This document shows, in pieces, positions 17,589 through 27,090 of a stretch of DNA of 64,000 bases (its first letter is position 1; the number at the start of each line of letters is the position of its first letter). This DNA comes from an uncultured Bacteroidales bacterium (GTDB taxonomy: Bacteria; Bacteroidota; Bacteroidia; Bacteroidales; FEN-979): the NCBI GenBank assembly GCA_903903985.1, contig CAIVAT010000018.1, positions 1 to 64,000 of the forward strand, in the 5' to 3' direction. Under the pieces are notes generated by a model. The model had not been told where the DNA came from, did no database searches, and saw only the letters and a program-made list of their open reading frames with translations. The position numbers were made by a program, and so were the translations under genes.

Positions 17589-20346
17589 AATTGCCGAGTT
17601 TGAACAACCAGGTGACCGTGAAAATGGGCACACCAATCACTGAATATTTGTAACTGTTTATCCTTCCATTCTCCAGTTTGAAATAAACGGAATAGGGGTT
17701 GTCTCGTCCAGTCACATTGTAAAGACTGAACACAAAGGAATTGTGAAGAAATTTATTTCTTTTGAGATTTCCTTCGATGGTCAGGGAGAGATCGAGCCTG
17801 AAATAGTCAGGAATGCGGTATTCATTGCGGTTGGAATAATCCACATAAGGTGTGCCGTTGATATAGAAGACCGAAACGGGGTAGGTTACCGGCCTGCCGC
17901 TCTGGTAGGTAACGACCCCGGAGGCCGTGATCCTGCGGCTGAAATGGTAGATGATCACCGTGTTCAGCACATGCGGGATGTCGTAATTTGCGGGGTAAGC
18001 AAGTCCGTTGTTGATGCGGTCCCATGGCAGATCCCCGTTAACCTGTGCGATCGAGCGGGAAAAGGTATAGGACACCCAGCCTTCCAGTCTGTGGTTGCTG
18101 CGCCGGAGCAGAAATTCAATCCCGTATGCATCCTGGTTTCCGGGTAAAACGGAAGTTTCAACATTCGGAGTGCCCAGGAAATCTGCACCGTCCTTGAATT
18201 CAGGGTAATTGGCTGTTTTCTTGTAGTAGAATTCGAGCGATGTTTCCCAACCATGCAGGGGGAAAGTACGGAAAATACCGGCAGAGATCTGGTCGCTCCT
18301 GGCCGGGGGGATATGGTAATCAGCCAGTTTCCATTGGTAATTCGGCGCAAGGGCGATGGTGTTGTTCAGCACGAAAAGGTTCTGGTGCATCTGGTTGAAG
18401 GCGACCTTCACGGTCCCGTTCGCATCGGTACGCATGATCACTGCAATCCTGAAATCCGGCTCGAAATACCATTTGATCGCCTGCCCGCTGCCAAACTGCA
18501 ACGTGTCGCTGATGTAACGCGGGTCCTTTGGGGCATTGGGGTAATAGGTGTAAACCGTCTTCGGCCCGAGGGGATTAAAGAGGGTGAATCGAAGCCCGGC
18601 AGAAATGTTCATCCAGGGGAGGATGTCATGCGCATCAGAAAGATAGAGCGCGCTCTCAACCCCTTGTTCGGTGCCAAGTTCGACAGGCAATCGCAGTGAA
18701 CTTTCGCCATAGGGCATCACGTTTCCCCTGTTTAGTTTGTAAAAGGTGACCCCGCCACCGTATTGAAGGGTGTTCTTTGAAGAAAGATGATTTGTAAAGT
18801 CGCCATTCACCCTGTAATCGCCAAGAAGGTACGATTGCCTGTATGCCTGCGAAAGTTCCTGCTGATCGATGGTGGTGAAGGCGTACTGCGATCCTGTAAT
18901 GGAAAAGTCGGCACGCATCGAAGTGTTGAAATAGTAACTGAAATTGACCGAAGCGCCGTTGTTGGAATATTTATAGGAATTGATATCGGAGAGCCGGAAT
19001 TCATCCTGGCTGTGGTAAGCAAAAAGAGACAACTGGCTTTTGCGGAAATCGTAATTCCAGGAGGCAGAGAGGTCGTTGAACCCGGCTTTGCTGGTGCGGA
19101 TCACGGGGTCGTTGATTTTATTCAGGATCCAGTCGGAGTATAGATAACGGCCGCTGAGCAGGAATGAACTCGTGTCTTTTTTTAACGGTCCTTCAACCGA
19201 CAGGTTAACCGCCACCGGGCTGATCCCGCCACGGGCCGTGAATCGTTTCCGGTTTCCCTGCCTGCCGATGATGTTGAATACCGAACTCAGTTGTCCGCCG
19301 TACTGGGCAGGAATGTGCCCCTTGTAAATAGAGAAATCTTTGATGATATCGGCATTGAAGGCCGGAAAAAACCCGAAAAGGTGAGAAGTGTTGTAAATCG
19401 GAACTTTGTTGAGATAGAAGGCATTCTGGTCATAATTTCCCCCCCGGACGTTCAGTCCGGCCGACCCTTCACCTACCGTGACAATGCCGGGCAACATCTC
19501 CGAGACTTTCAGAATATCACGTTCGCCCATCATCATCGGGATCTCCTTGATCGCTTTGGCAGAGATCTTTTCCAGCCCCGGGTCTTTGAACCTGAAATTC
19601 ATCTGACGGTCGCCAAAGACCACCACCTCCTTCATCTGTATGGCCAATTTCTTCAGTTCGATGTTGAAATCCCCTCCGGAGAACACTTCGAGAAAACACT
19701 TCTTGGTCTCCATCCCCATGAATGCAAACACGGCGGTATAACTCCCCGGCTTGATCACCAGGCTTAAAAAGCCGTTCTGATCGGTAGCCGCACCTGCATT
19801 GGTTTCCACCACGTAAACGGTGGCACCGATCAGGGCCTCTCCGGTTTGCTGTTCGGTGATCCGGCCACGGATGGTTACCCTGGAGCCGCTCGTAGCGAGG
19901 CCTTTTTGCCCCACCCGGATGGTTTGCATTGCATCAGGTTTTCTGCCGGTGATATAGCGTTCCTCGCTCAGGGTAAGTGCCCTCGCTCCCGAAGCAACGC
20001 TGTCAGATTGCGGTTGCTGTGTCTCAAAACGGGGCAAGGCTTCAGGGAGTGTCGCCCCCGGCATAACGACCAGCTCCTTGTTCCAAACCGATACACCGAG
20101 CCCCGTGGAATGGAGGGCGATTTTAACTGCAGACAGTACACTGATGCTGTCTGCATCCATGGTCACTTTAATATTTTGCACCCAGGATTCATGGTAATAG
20201 ATCCTTACACCCGATTCCCGGTAAACAGATTGGCAGAATTCAGTGAAGGGCACTTCCCTGAAATGGCAGGAAACAAGCGTGTCGGGACTTTTATCCTGGG
20301 AGGGATAACCCATAAACAGCAGGTGTATGAACAGCAGCAATTTCAT
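17575..20346 (-). CDS. TonB-dependent outer-membrane receptor with STN and carboxypeptidase-regulatory domains
   Basis: About 923 residues. After the signal peptide comes a secretin/TonB short N-terminal (STN) domain (FREVPFTEFCQSVYRESGVR, then VLSAVKIALHSTGLGVSVW). STN domains usually relay ligand binding to FecR-type anti-sigma factors. A CarboxypepD_reg-like domain follows (GRITEQQTGEALIGATVYV, then GFLSLVIKPGSYTAVF), then a plug (MLPGIVTVGEGSAGLNVRGG) and a 22-strand-type barrel to the C-terminus. Neither a sigma nor an anti-sigma gene is visible nearby. The start is ATG 20346; the longer reading frame begins with TTG and lacks a better signal. It is four bases downstream of the small secreted protein and is coupled to DUF4249. 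The imported ligand is unknown. Confidence 0.9.
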   Translation of the reverse strand: MKLLLFIHLLFMGYPSQDKSPDTLVSCHFREVPFTEFCQSVYRESGVRIYYHESWVQNIKVTMDADSISVLSAVKIALHSTGLGVSVWNKELVVMPGATLPEALPRFETQQPQSDSVASGARALTLSEERYITGRKPDAMQTIRVGQKGLATSGSRVTIRGRITEQQTGEALIGATVYVVETNAGAATDQNGFLSLVIKPGSYTAVFAFMGMETKKCFLEVFSGGDFNIELKKLAIQMKEVVVFGDRQMNFRFKDPGLEKISAKAIKEIPMMMGERDILKVSEMLPGIVTVGEGSAGLNVRGGNYDQNAFYLNKVPIYNTSHLFGFFPAFNADIIKDFSIYKGHIPAQYGGQLSSVFNIIGRQGNRKRFTARGGISPVAVNLSVEGPLKKDTSSFLLSGRYLYSDWILNKINDPVIRTSKAGFNDLSASWNYDFRKSQLSLFAYHSQDEFRLSDINSYKYSNNGASVNFSYYFNTSMRADFSITGSQYAFTTIDQQELSQAYRQSYLLGDYRVNGDFTNHLSSKNTLQYGGGVTFYKLNRGNVMPYGESSLRLPVELGTEQGVESALYLSDAHDILPWMNISAGLRFTLFNPLGPKTVYTYYPNAPKDPRYISDTLQFGSGQAIKWYFEPDFRIAVIMRTDANGTVKVAFNQMHQNLFVLNNTIALAPNYQWKLADYHIPPARSDQISAGIFRTFPLHGWETSLEFYYKKTANYPEFKDGADFLGTPNVETSVLPGNQDAYGIEFLLRRSNHRLEGWVSYTFSRSIAQVNGDLPWDRINNGLAYPANYDIPHVLNTVIIYHFSRRITASGVVTYQSGRPVTYPVSVFYINGTPYVDYSNRNEYRIPDYFRLDLSLTIEGNLKRNKFLHNSFVFSLYNVTGRDNPYSVYFKLENGRINSYKYSVIGVPIFTVTWLFKLGNYASD

Positions 20347-20350
20347 CGCT

Positions 20351-21043
20351 TTACTTGAGTTTGCCAATAAAGTTGATCAAATCCGCCATGGCGTGGTCAG
20401 AAGATTTTTTTACTTTGATCTTATTTTTTCGCATGTAATTTTTTATCTCCTGCCTTTGTCCGCGATCAAATAGCTGTATCAGGCTTCGTCTGGTCTTAAA
20501 TGGTTTGAGTTGACGGTTCATCAATACGAAAGAATCTCTCAGGGGGACAGAAAAAACAAAATTGGAAGTTCCGATCACATCGTTCAGATTCAGTGTTTTA
20601 CGCCAGAAATAGAGAATTTGCAGTGGACCGTCGCCGATAACCTGGTAGAATTGCGGTTCCTTTTCCAGCTGGAGGAGTCTGAATTTCATGTCGCCCAGGC
20701 TGAAGCTTTGAAGCCAGGCTTTCGACACTTCGATGAAATTCACCGGGAAGTTGTCATCGGCATATTGCAGCAAAAGCTGCTGGTTGTAAATGTCATAGTT
20801 CAGGGCGATGTCATGATATTCTTTCCCCTTCAGGGTCAGGGTGCCATCGGAAAAAAGCTGTGCCTGGAGGAATTGATGCCCGCTGGTTCCCGGAGGCACG
20901 ATGAAACTGTATTTTTTTCCATTGTAAAGCGTCTGATCCAGCCCGTATACCTTGTCGAGCTCCTTCACCGCGTCCTGCGCAATCAGCTTTCCAGAAATAA
21001 AAAAAATGGAAATGATTAATAATGAGTACTTTATAACTTTCAT
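20351..21043 (-). CDS. Secreted protein of unknown function upstream of the TonB receptor
   Basis: I do not recognise a family. The 230-residue product has a clear Sec signal peptide (YSLLIISIFFISGKLIAQ) and a beta-rich mature part with regularly spaced aromatic residues (YHDIALNYDIYNQQLLLQY), then a basic Lys/Arg-rich C-terminus (KNYMRKNKIKVKKSSDHAM). It is the first gene of the long minus-strand run and ends four bases before the receptor start. A periplasmic accessory of that receptor is a context-based guess only. Confidence 0.6.
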   Translation of the reverse strand: MKVIKYSLLIISIFFISGKLIAQDAVKELDKVYGLDQTLYNGKKYSFIVPPGTSGHQFLQAQLFSDGTLTLKGKEYHDIALNYDIYNQQLLLQYADDNFPVNFIEVSKAWLQSFSLGDMKFRLLQLEKEPQFYQVIGDGPLQILYFWRKTLNLNDVIGTSNFVFSVPLRDSFVLMNRQLKPFKTRRSLIQLFDRGQRQEIKNYMRKNKIKVKKSSDHAMADLINFIGKLK

Positions 21044-21497
21044 CCCGGATGGTTCACCTGCAAAAAATGCGACATAAATATACGGGAATATTTTGATGAG
21101 GAAACAAAATTTCTTTTCTTTAATTGTATGCTGAAGGGTAAGAGCCTGTTTGAAATTTGCAATTTTTTTTAAGAACCCTGCCGGAATGATAAATCCGTTT
21201 ATTTAACCACAAAGTTCACAATGATTTACACAAAGTTCACCATGGTTTTTCTTGTGTACATTGTGCCTGCTTGGTGCCATTGTGGTCATTTTGATTTAAT
21301 TATAGAAATTTAATTAAAGTCGAAATGAAATTCCTGTCAAACACAGAAAAATGTTTGGTCAGGGTTTGGTAATCTTAACGAAAATATGAATAGCTTAGAA
21401 AAGAAAAGGCGACCAGAAGGCCACCTTGAATGTTTTGAAAACGGGAAAAGGGTAATCTCGGGAACAGTCGTTTCGACCCAACCACCTCAACCCCCGT
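21044..21497. other. Spacer with CACAAAGTTCAC direct repeats and inverted ends
   Basis: No gene is supported here. CACAAAGTTCAC occurs at 21208-21219 and 21229-21240. The block is roughly bounded by an ACCACAA word near 21207 and its inverse CATTGTGGT near 21289. This resembles dispersed intergenic repeats. It contains the leader of the 21043-4323 gene run, but I could not place a convincing -7 box. Confidence 0.5.
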
Positions 21498-21521
21498 CCC
21501 CATCTCCTGAAGGAGAAGGGG
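21498..21521. repeat. Hairpin repeat upstream of the transposase
   Basis: CCCC-A-TCTCCT pairs with AGGAGA-A-GGGG around a GA loop, with one internal A-A mismatch. It is a dispersed-type hairpin lying just outside the left REP of the transposase unit. Confidence 0.6.
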
Positions 21522-21558
21522 TGAAGGGGATGAGGCAATTAAAACAAGCTGAACTATA

Positions 21559-22127
21559 TGAATTACCCCGGACTTTAGTCCGGGAGCTGGAAAAGGATAT
21601 AAACATAGGGGCTTCAGCCCAAAATTTTTTGGATGATGGCATACATAAAAATATGGATCCATCTGGTCTGGGCAACCAAAAACAGGGAGCCGTTATTAAA
21701 TGACAAAATAATGCACCAGGTCTTTGATCATATCCGAAAAAATGCCATTGATAAAGGCATTTATATTGACTTCATCAGTGGACATCATGAACATGTTCAT
21801 TGTCTTATTTCACTGGGTTCCGGGCAAAATATTGACAAGATACTGATGTTATTGAAGGGAGAATCATCCCATTGGATCAACAGCAAGATGATTTCCGAAA
21901 AGAAATTTGAATGGCAGGATGAGTATTTTGCGTTGTCTGTGAGTGAATCTGCTGTAAATCAGGTTAGAAAGTATATCAAGAATCAGGAAGAACATCATCG
22001 GAAAAAATCATTTCAGGAAGAGTATAGCGAGTTTATGCATAAGTACGGTTTTGATAAATTTATTTCGGGCTAAAGCCCTGGTCTATCTGGCCAGCGTGAC
22101 CCCCGGCCTGAAGGCCTGGGTAATTCA
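21559..22127 (+). mobile_element. REP-flanked Y1-transposase unit (REPtron-like)
   Basis: A single Y1-type transposase gene is bracketed by inverted copies of TGAATTACCC (21559-21568) and GGGTAATTCA (22118-22127). Each is followed inward by a GC-rich hairpin. The left hairpin is CCCGGACT/AGTCCGGG at 21567-21584; the right is an imperfect one at 22102-22120. A second, smaller pair sits closer in: GGGC-TTCA-GCCC at 21609-21620 and GGGC-TAAA-GCCC at 22067-22078. This is the layout expected for REP-associated tyrosine transposases. Confidence 0.75.
21633..22073 (+). CDS. REP-associated tyrosine transposase (IS200-like, Y1/HUH)
   Basis: 146 residues, full length for the family. It starts AYIKIWIHLVWATKNRE, the usual first strand of Y1_Tnp proteins. 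The HUH metal site is His54-Val-His56 within HHEHVHCLISL, and the catalytic tyrosine is probably Tyr114 in NQVRKYIKNQEEHH. Such enzymes cut single-stranded DNA at hairpins and can spread REP sequences. The reading frame is intact, so activity is possible. The stop codon lies inside the right inner hairpin. ATG 21633 and ATG 21636 are both possible starts. No tnpB gene is present. Confidence 0.88.
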   Translation: MMAYIKIWIHLVWATKNREPLLNDKIMHQVFDHIRKNAIDKGIYIDFISGHHEHVHCLISLGSGQNIDKILMLLKGESSHWINSKMISEKKFEWQDEYFALSVSESAVNQVRKYIKNQEEHHRKKSFQEEYSEFMHKYGFDKFISG

Positions 22128-22184
22128 ATCTGGATCATAAGGAGCGCCCATTGCTGAAATTTAACTGTATGATCAGATAGAGAT

Positions 22185-23756
22185 ATGAAAAAAATAATCC
22201 GGGTTCTTCTTTTGAGTTTCATGCTCTGCACATGCTCAGTTGCCCTGATTGCGCAACAGCCAACTTTTACAAAGGTTTTTGGAGATCATTTTAATCCTGT
22301 CCAAGGGTGTGGCATCGTGAAGACTTTTGATTCGAATTACATGGTTGTTGGATCCATTTCCCGCCAGGCTCTCATACTAAAAATGGATCAGGGCGGAAAT
22401 ATATTATGGGATAAAAAAATAAGTTTCCCGGGATATTTTTCAGCATGGCTGACCAGGATTATCCGAACGCACGATTCCTGCTTTGCAGTGGTTGGAAATT
22501 TAAACGACAATGACATTGTCTGCATGAAAATTACTGCAGACGGAGATACTTTGTGGTCCAGATCAATAAATTTTGGAAATGATGACTATGCCAATTCGAT
22601 TTTTGAGACTTATGACAAAGGGGTTCTCATTGCGGGTACAAGTTATCTGAACAATGTTCCGCCCTATTCTAAAATGGCAATTGTGAAACTTGACTCCGTT
22701 GGAAATCAGGAATGGTCAAGTTTGCTGACCATAGGGACAAATGCCAACGAGGCCGCTTCAGTCAGGCAAACATTTGATAGCGGGTGCATTCTAATCGGGA
22801 CGACGCAAAATAGCGAATTTAAGGGAGCAACGACACTCGTAAAGTTAAATTCAACAGGTACTGGAGCATGGTCAAAACGAATCGAATATCCATTTTCCTC
22901 TTCTGCCGGCCTTGATGTCATCGCGACGGATTCAACACTTTTTTGTAATACCGATGTTCCCGGGATTGGCACGGCGCTTATAAAAACTGATTTTTCAGGT
23001 AACATTTTATGGAGTAAATATGGATTCGGAGGAGGCAATGGCTTTTCATACAGAGGGATTCTGAGGCCAAGATTTCAATGCACCGCTGATAATGGTTTTG
23101 CATTCGTTTCTGTAGGGGCAGAAGGTTCCTTGGTGAAATTAGAACCGACTGGAAATTTAAAATGGACAAAGTCCCTTCGCCTTGATGTGATGGACATGAC
23201 CGAATCATATGATCATGGTTTCATGGTCATCGGCAATGGCCCCCTTATTGGAGTTAAATTGGTTGGACCCCTCGGGTACCAGCTCGGAATTGTAAAATCT
23301 GATTCCCAGGGCAACGGTGTTGGTTGCATTGAAGACGGTTCTGATTTTTCAGATACCTGTGTTCTTGTTTCTATCCCGATTTCTGTCATAACCTCAATGG
23401 CTGCCGGAAATGTCATAGCCATACATCCTTTCATTTCTGATCCATCATTATCTTCATTTGATGGATGTATTGATGTAACCGGAGGTGTCGATGATTGCCT
23501 TACCCAACAGGATGGTCTTGTGGTTTTTCCATCGCCGGTTAGGAATACTTTTCAAATCAAAATTATCAACAGGGATAAACTGACTTTTAAAAGTCTCACC
23601 ATAAATAATATCATTGGGGAAAAAGTTTTTCAATCATCCTGTCCTCAACTTTTGAAATCTGAAATTGATCTATGCCAACAACCGGATGGTCTCTATATGA
23701 TTCAGGTTGTTTTCAATGAAAAAACATATTCACAGAAATTTCTGATACGGCATTAA
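22185..23756 (+). CDS. T9SS-secreted beta-propeller-like protein
   Basis: 523 residues with a Sec signal peptide (VLLLSFMLCTCSVALIAQ). The body has repeated blades with the pattern KLDSxGNxxW or KMDQGGNILWDKK and TxDxGFxxxG, as in Bacteroidota secreted propellers. The last 80 residues (VVFPSPVRNTFQIKI, then IIGEKVFQ, PDGLYMIQVVFNEKTYSQKF) form a type A T9SS C-terminal sorting domain, so it should be exported through the outer membrane and attached to the surface or released. No catalytic motif is recognised. It stands alone and converges with the redox locus. Confidence 0.8.
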   Translation: MKKIIRVLLLSFMLCTCSVALIAQQPTFTKVFGDHFNPVQGCGIVKTFDSNYMVVGSISRQALILKMDQGGNILWDKKISFPGYFSAWLTRIIRTHDSCFAVVGNLNDNDIVCMKITADGDTLWSRSINFGNDDYANSIFETYDKGVLIAGTSYLNNVPPYSKMAIVKLDSVGNQEWSSLLTIGTNANEAASVRQTFDSGCILIGTTQNSEFKGATTLVKLNSTGTGAWSKRIEYPFSSSAGLDVIATDSTLFCNTDVPGIGTALIKTDFSGNILWSKYGFGGGNGFSYRGILRPRFQCTADNGFAFVSVGAEGSLVKLEPTGNLKWTKSLRLDVMDMTESYDHGFMVIGNGPLIGVKLVGPLGYQLGIVKSDSQGNGVGCIEDGSDFSDTCVLVSIPISVITSMAAGNVIAIHPFISDPSLSSFDGCIDVTGGVDDCLTQQDGLVVFPSPVRNTFQIKIINRDKLTFKSLTINNIIGEKVFQSSCPQLLKSEIDLCQQPDGLYMIQVVFNEKTYSQKFLIRH

Positions 23757-23905
23757 TCCCTGTCATACAGGTATTTCCAAGGGTTAACCCAATCTGTTAT
23801 GAGTTACTCAAGAGCTGCCCGACAGATACTCCATAGATACAGGTTAACAATACCTTGTTAAGGACTTGTCTTTCGACAGGATTGAAAAGAAGTAAGGTTC
23901 TCCGG

Positions 23906-25762
23906 TTACTTCCCGGCACAAAATAAATTTTTATCCCCCCTGATAACAATCAACCCGTCGGCAAATGCCGGAGTGCAGGACGATCCTTCGCCGAGCTGGG
24001 GCTGGCTGACAGGGGTAAACTTCTGATCATCGTTAAAAATATGCATCACGCCCTTCTTGTCAAGCAGGTAAATTTTTCCTTCCGCCAGTACCGGCGAGGC
24101 AAAGACGGGCGTCTCCAATTCCTGGACCCAGTATTTGGCCCCTGTTTTTGCATCATAGCACACCACCGCCCCGTAACTGGTTACCAGGTACAGGTGTTTG
24201 CCGGTGGCCAGCGGACTGGGTATGTCAGAAAGGTATTCGGTATCCTCCCACAGCAGTTTCGGAGGGTCTCCGAGTTCTATCGCTGCCAGTTTTGAAAAAT
24301 CATTGACCGAGTAAACAATATTCCCGGCAAAGGCAACAGATGGCCCCACTTCACCGGTAATACAGGCGAAATTCCAGAGCTCCTTCCCGGTCGCCGGATC
24401 ATAAGAGGCAACCATGGGATCCGCCGCCAGGACCAGCTCCGTTCTTTTCCCGGTTTGAATGATCACCGGCGAGGCCCAGGAAATCTTGACGCTGCGGCTG
24501 GTTTTCCATATCACCTCCCCTGTTTTTCCCGACAGCGCCATCACGCTGCCTGAGCCACGCTGGTCGTACTGGACGATGAGCAGGTCATGGTACATGATGA
24601 GTGAAGAAGCGTGCCCGTAATGATTCATCGGCAACCCGAGATTTTTTGCCCATACCTGGTTCCCGGCAAAATCGAGTGCAATGAGGTCCCCGTTGGCAAA
24701 AACGGCATACACCCGCCGTCCGTCCGTAGTCATCGTTGGTGCGCTGAAACCGGTCTCTTTGATGATTTTGGGCTCCTGGGAAGGAGTGCCGGGGATTTTT
24801 TCTACGGCCTTCTGCCAGAGGATCTTCCCGGTGTGAAGATCGATGCAGTAGACCATCCGGATGGTCTGGCTGGCGCCGGTAAGAAAAACCCGGTCGTTCC
24901 AGATAATCGGGGAGTTGTACCCGGGCAGCGGGATCTCTGTTTTCCATTTAATGTTCTTACCGCTTTTCCCATCCCAGTTTACGGGGATGTTTTTCTGCCG
25001 GGCAATCCCGTTTCCCCCGGGGCCCCTGAATGACGGAAAATTACGGGAAATCTCCTGCAAGGAAGGGTACCCGTCCATGTTTGCACGTTCTGTTGCGGCG
25101 ATCGTGTCTTTCTTCACCAGGGAATCCCCATTGCCGGTGTTTTGCAATTCTGCATTCCGGCTTTCCTGCATTCCAGCCTCCCGGCCTTCCGGCCTTCCGG
25201 CATGATCCTGCTCATTTATGGCTTCCTGAAGATTCCTTCCGAGTTCCTGGTGAGTAAGGATCAGTATTGCCATGGAAATGACCACGATCGAAATTCCGGT
25301 ATAACCCACCCAGATCCTGTTGATCTTCAGGGTATGCCACCGATCGGTTTTAGCCCCGGAAGGAACAGCAGGTATTGTTTTTTGCATGAGCCCGGCTGCT
25401 GTAACACAAATCACCACAACAAGAAGGCTGAAAAAAAGAAGATAACCTCCCATTCTGACCTGCCATTGGTTGGTGAAGAAGGCCCTGCGGGCAAGAAGGT
25501 CGATTTCCCTGATCTCCTGGCGGAGCTGCTCATCTGCCGGATCGGCGTGCATCCGGTCAACCAGGACCTTCATTGTCTTTGTATTCAGCGGATCAGCACG
25601 TTTGACCTGGATATAATTGATGATGATCAGCACGCACAGGATCATTGCAAAGATACCTGCAATAATTGCCACGTTCCGTAGCAGTGACAACCCGCGGGGT
25701 GTCCCTGCAATCGCCACATTGCGACCATAACGGTTCAGGTCCTGTGAATTTAATTTGGTCAT
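23906..25762 (-). CDS. Membrane-anchored PQQ-like beta-propeller protein
   Basis: 618 residues. Three hydrophobic helices lie in the first 170 residues (about 29-48, 104-125 and 152-168). Then comes a linker rich in Glu, Arg and Asn (about 175-230), and a C-terminal PQQ_2-like propeller beginning FPSFRGPGGNGIA with blades such as DLHTGKILWQKA, SGKTGEVIWKTS and DPATGKELWNF. No CxxCH heme site is present. The propeller is probably periplasmic. Its ATG overlaps the NapH-like gene stop by four bases. The linker is encoded by a GC-rich repeat (25138-25203). Possible roles are a docking or redox-sensing partner of the ferredoxin module (inferred). It is the last gene of the operon. Confidence 0.8.
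   Translation of the reverse strand: MTKLNSQDLNRYGRNVAIAGTPRGLSLLRNVAIIAGIFAMILCVLIIINYIQVKRADPLNTKTMKVLVDRMHADPADEQLRQEIREIDLLARRAFFTNQWQVRMGGYLLFFSLLVVVICVTAAGLMQKTIPAVPSGAKTDRWHTLKINRIWVGYTGISIVVISMAILILTHQELGRNLQEAINEQDHAGRPEGREAGMQESRNAELQNTGNGDSLVKKDTIAATERANMDGYPSLQEISRNFPSFRGPGGNGIARQKNIPVNWDGKSGKNIKWKTEIPLPGYNSPIIWNDRVFLTGASQTIRMVYCIDLHTGKILWQKAVEKIPGTPSQEPKIIKETGFSAPTMTTDGRRVYAVFANGDLIALDFAGNQVWAKNLGLPMNHYGHASSLIMYHDLLIVQYDQRGSGSVMALSGKTGEVIWKTSRSVKISWASPVIIQTGKRTELVLAADPMVASYDPATGKELWNFACITGEVGPSVAFAGNIVYSVNDFSKLAAIELGDPPKLLWEDTEYLSDIPSPLATGKHLYLVTSYGAVVCYDAKTGAKYWVQELETPVFASPVLAEGKIYLLDKKGVMHIFNDDQKFTPVSQPQLGEGSSCTPAFADGLIVIRGDKNLFCAGK
25138..25203. repeat. Imperfect GCCGGAAG-type tandem repeat inside a coding linker
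   Basis: The coding strand carries several imperfect copies of GCCGGAAG and GGAATGCAG words. They are translated as a hydrophilic linker containing HAGRPEGREAGMQESRNAEL. The stretch is unlike the surrounding sequence. Confidence 0.6.
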
Positions 25763-27090
25763 ATGGCAGGAAGGTTATCATCCCCCATTCTCACGGGGCA
25801 GTAATCCACACACCTGGTGCAACTTAAACACGTGCCCTTGTTTGGGAGGTAATCTTTTTGGTATTTTGTTACCATGCGGTAGGCGAGGGTAATCCCGAAA
25901 ACAAGCCCAAGGAAGCAACCCAGGATCCAGCTGCCGGTATAAAATTGTTTCAGTACCCGGGATGCCTCGGCATAAACCTGGGCCACGGGTTTCCCGGATG
26001 ATTTGAACGCAGTAACTTCAATGGTCTCTGTTTGATTTACGGATGAGGCCGGTTCCACCAGTGTTTTGGCCAGCCTGACTTTCCCATTCACCGATGCCAG
26101 TGTTTCATGTACAGTCGATAAGGTCCAGCCTCCGAGGACAGTAAAAAACGGGACAAGAAGAGAGATCAGGATCAGTTTCCGGATGGTGGTTCCCCTGCTT
26201 TCCGGGTTGGTGCCGGTAACGGGCAGATCGATGGCATCATAAGGGCATGAATCTTCACACAAGCGGCATTGAATGCAGGTTGATGGAGTGATGGTGATGT
26301 GTTTCCATGAAAACCGGCTGATCCAGTTGAGTAAAACGCCGTAAGGGCAAAGGAACCGGCAGTAAGGACGGGCAATAAAAATGCCCGAGACCAGCAGCGT
26401 CCCGGCAAAAATGAACATGGCAAACGAAGCGTTAAACCTGAAAATCCCAACAAACGGGTCATAGCGGCAGATGATGAAATCGCTACCGGTGGCCGCGTAA
26501 AGGATGGCCAGTCCAAGGTAAATATATGGAATCAGGCCCAAAACAGCGTTTAAACGTGTTCCAAGTTTCTGGGGTTTGAAAGCAACCAGGTCCTGTATGG
26601 CCCCAAATGGGCAAACACCCGCACAAAATGTCCGGCCAAAGAAAAGGGTGAAGATCAGCGGGAGAATGAAGAAACCAATCACTGCAAGTGGTGCCGGGTA
26701 TGAGCTGTTGAAAAGTGCCAGGGTCACGTTCTGGATCGCACCGATGGAGCAGATGCATCCCTGACGGTAAAACCCAAAATAGGCAAGTGAAACGACGGAT
26801 GCCGCGAAAACACCCAGGCGCGAACGTTTCTTCACAACCAGCCAGGATATAACTGACAGCATGATTACAAGAACAATGACATCTGCGATTTGCAGCATTT
26901 CAGCGCGTGCTGCCGGCTGCATTGTTTCGGGCTGAACATACCCTGATTCAAATTCGGGTTTCGGGAAACGTTGCACGGCAAGTGCATCCAGGAATTGGAT
27001 GGAGAAAAACAACATCAAACACAGAAATACTATCCTTTTACTTTTTTTACCGTGAAGGCGCGAAGACGCAAAATGAGTAAATCCAATCAT
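25759..27090 (-). CDS. NapH/NosR-like membrane polyferredoxin
   Basis: 443 residues with about six membrane helices. It has the paired CxxxCP motifs of the NapH/NosR/CcoG group (Cys156/160 and Cys244/248). One [4Fe-4S] ferredoxin site is at Cys272/275/278/282 and a second at the C-terminus (Cys421/424/427/431). An additional Cys112/Cys114 pair sits in RQGCICSIGAIQ. Family members pass electrons from quinol to periplasmic acceptors. A periplasmic loop (about 325-380) carries no FMN-attachment motif that I can see. The gene follows the exported ferredoxin by five bases and overlaps the propeller gene by four. The first residues (HFASSRLHGKKSK) are encoded by a dispersed repeat, so the start could be further in. 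Confidence 0.85.
   Translation of the reverse strand: MIGFTHFASSRLHGKKSKRIVFLCLMLFFSIQFLDALAVQRFPKPEFESGYVQPETMQPAARAEMLQIADVIVLVIMLSVISWLVVKKRSRLGVFAASVVSLAYFGFYRQGCICSIGAIQNVTLALFNSSYPAPLAVIGFFILPLIFTLFFGRTFCAGVCPFGAIQDLVAFKPQKLGTRLNAVLGLIPYIYLGLAILYAATGSDFIICRYDPFVGIFRFNASFAMFIFAGTLLVSGIFIARPYCRFLCPYGVLLNWISRFSWKHITITPSTCIQCRLCEDSCPYDAIDLPVTGTNPESRGTTIRKLILISLLVPFFTVLGGWTLSTVHETLASVNGKVRLAKTLVEPASSVNQTETIEVTAFKSSGKPVAQVYAEASRVLKQFYTGSWILGCFLGLVFGITLAYRMVTKYQKDYLPNKGTCLSCTRCVDYCPVRMGDDNLPAI

Noticed and set aside
21386..21703. 105-codon ORF overlapping the transposase leader
   Set aside because: It runs through REP hairpins, and the transposase frame explains the downstream DNA.
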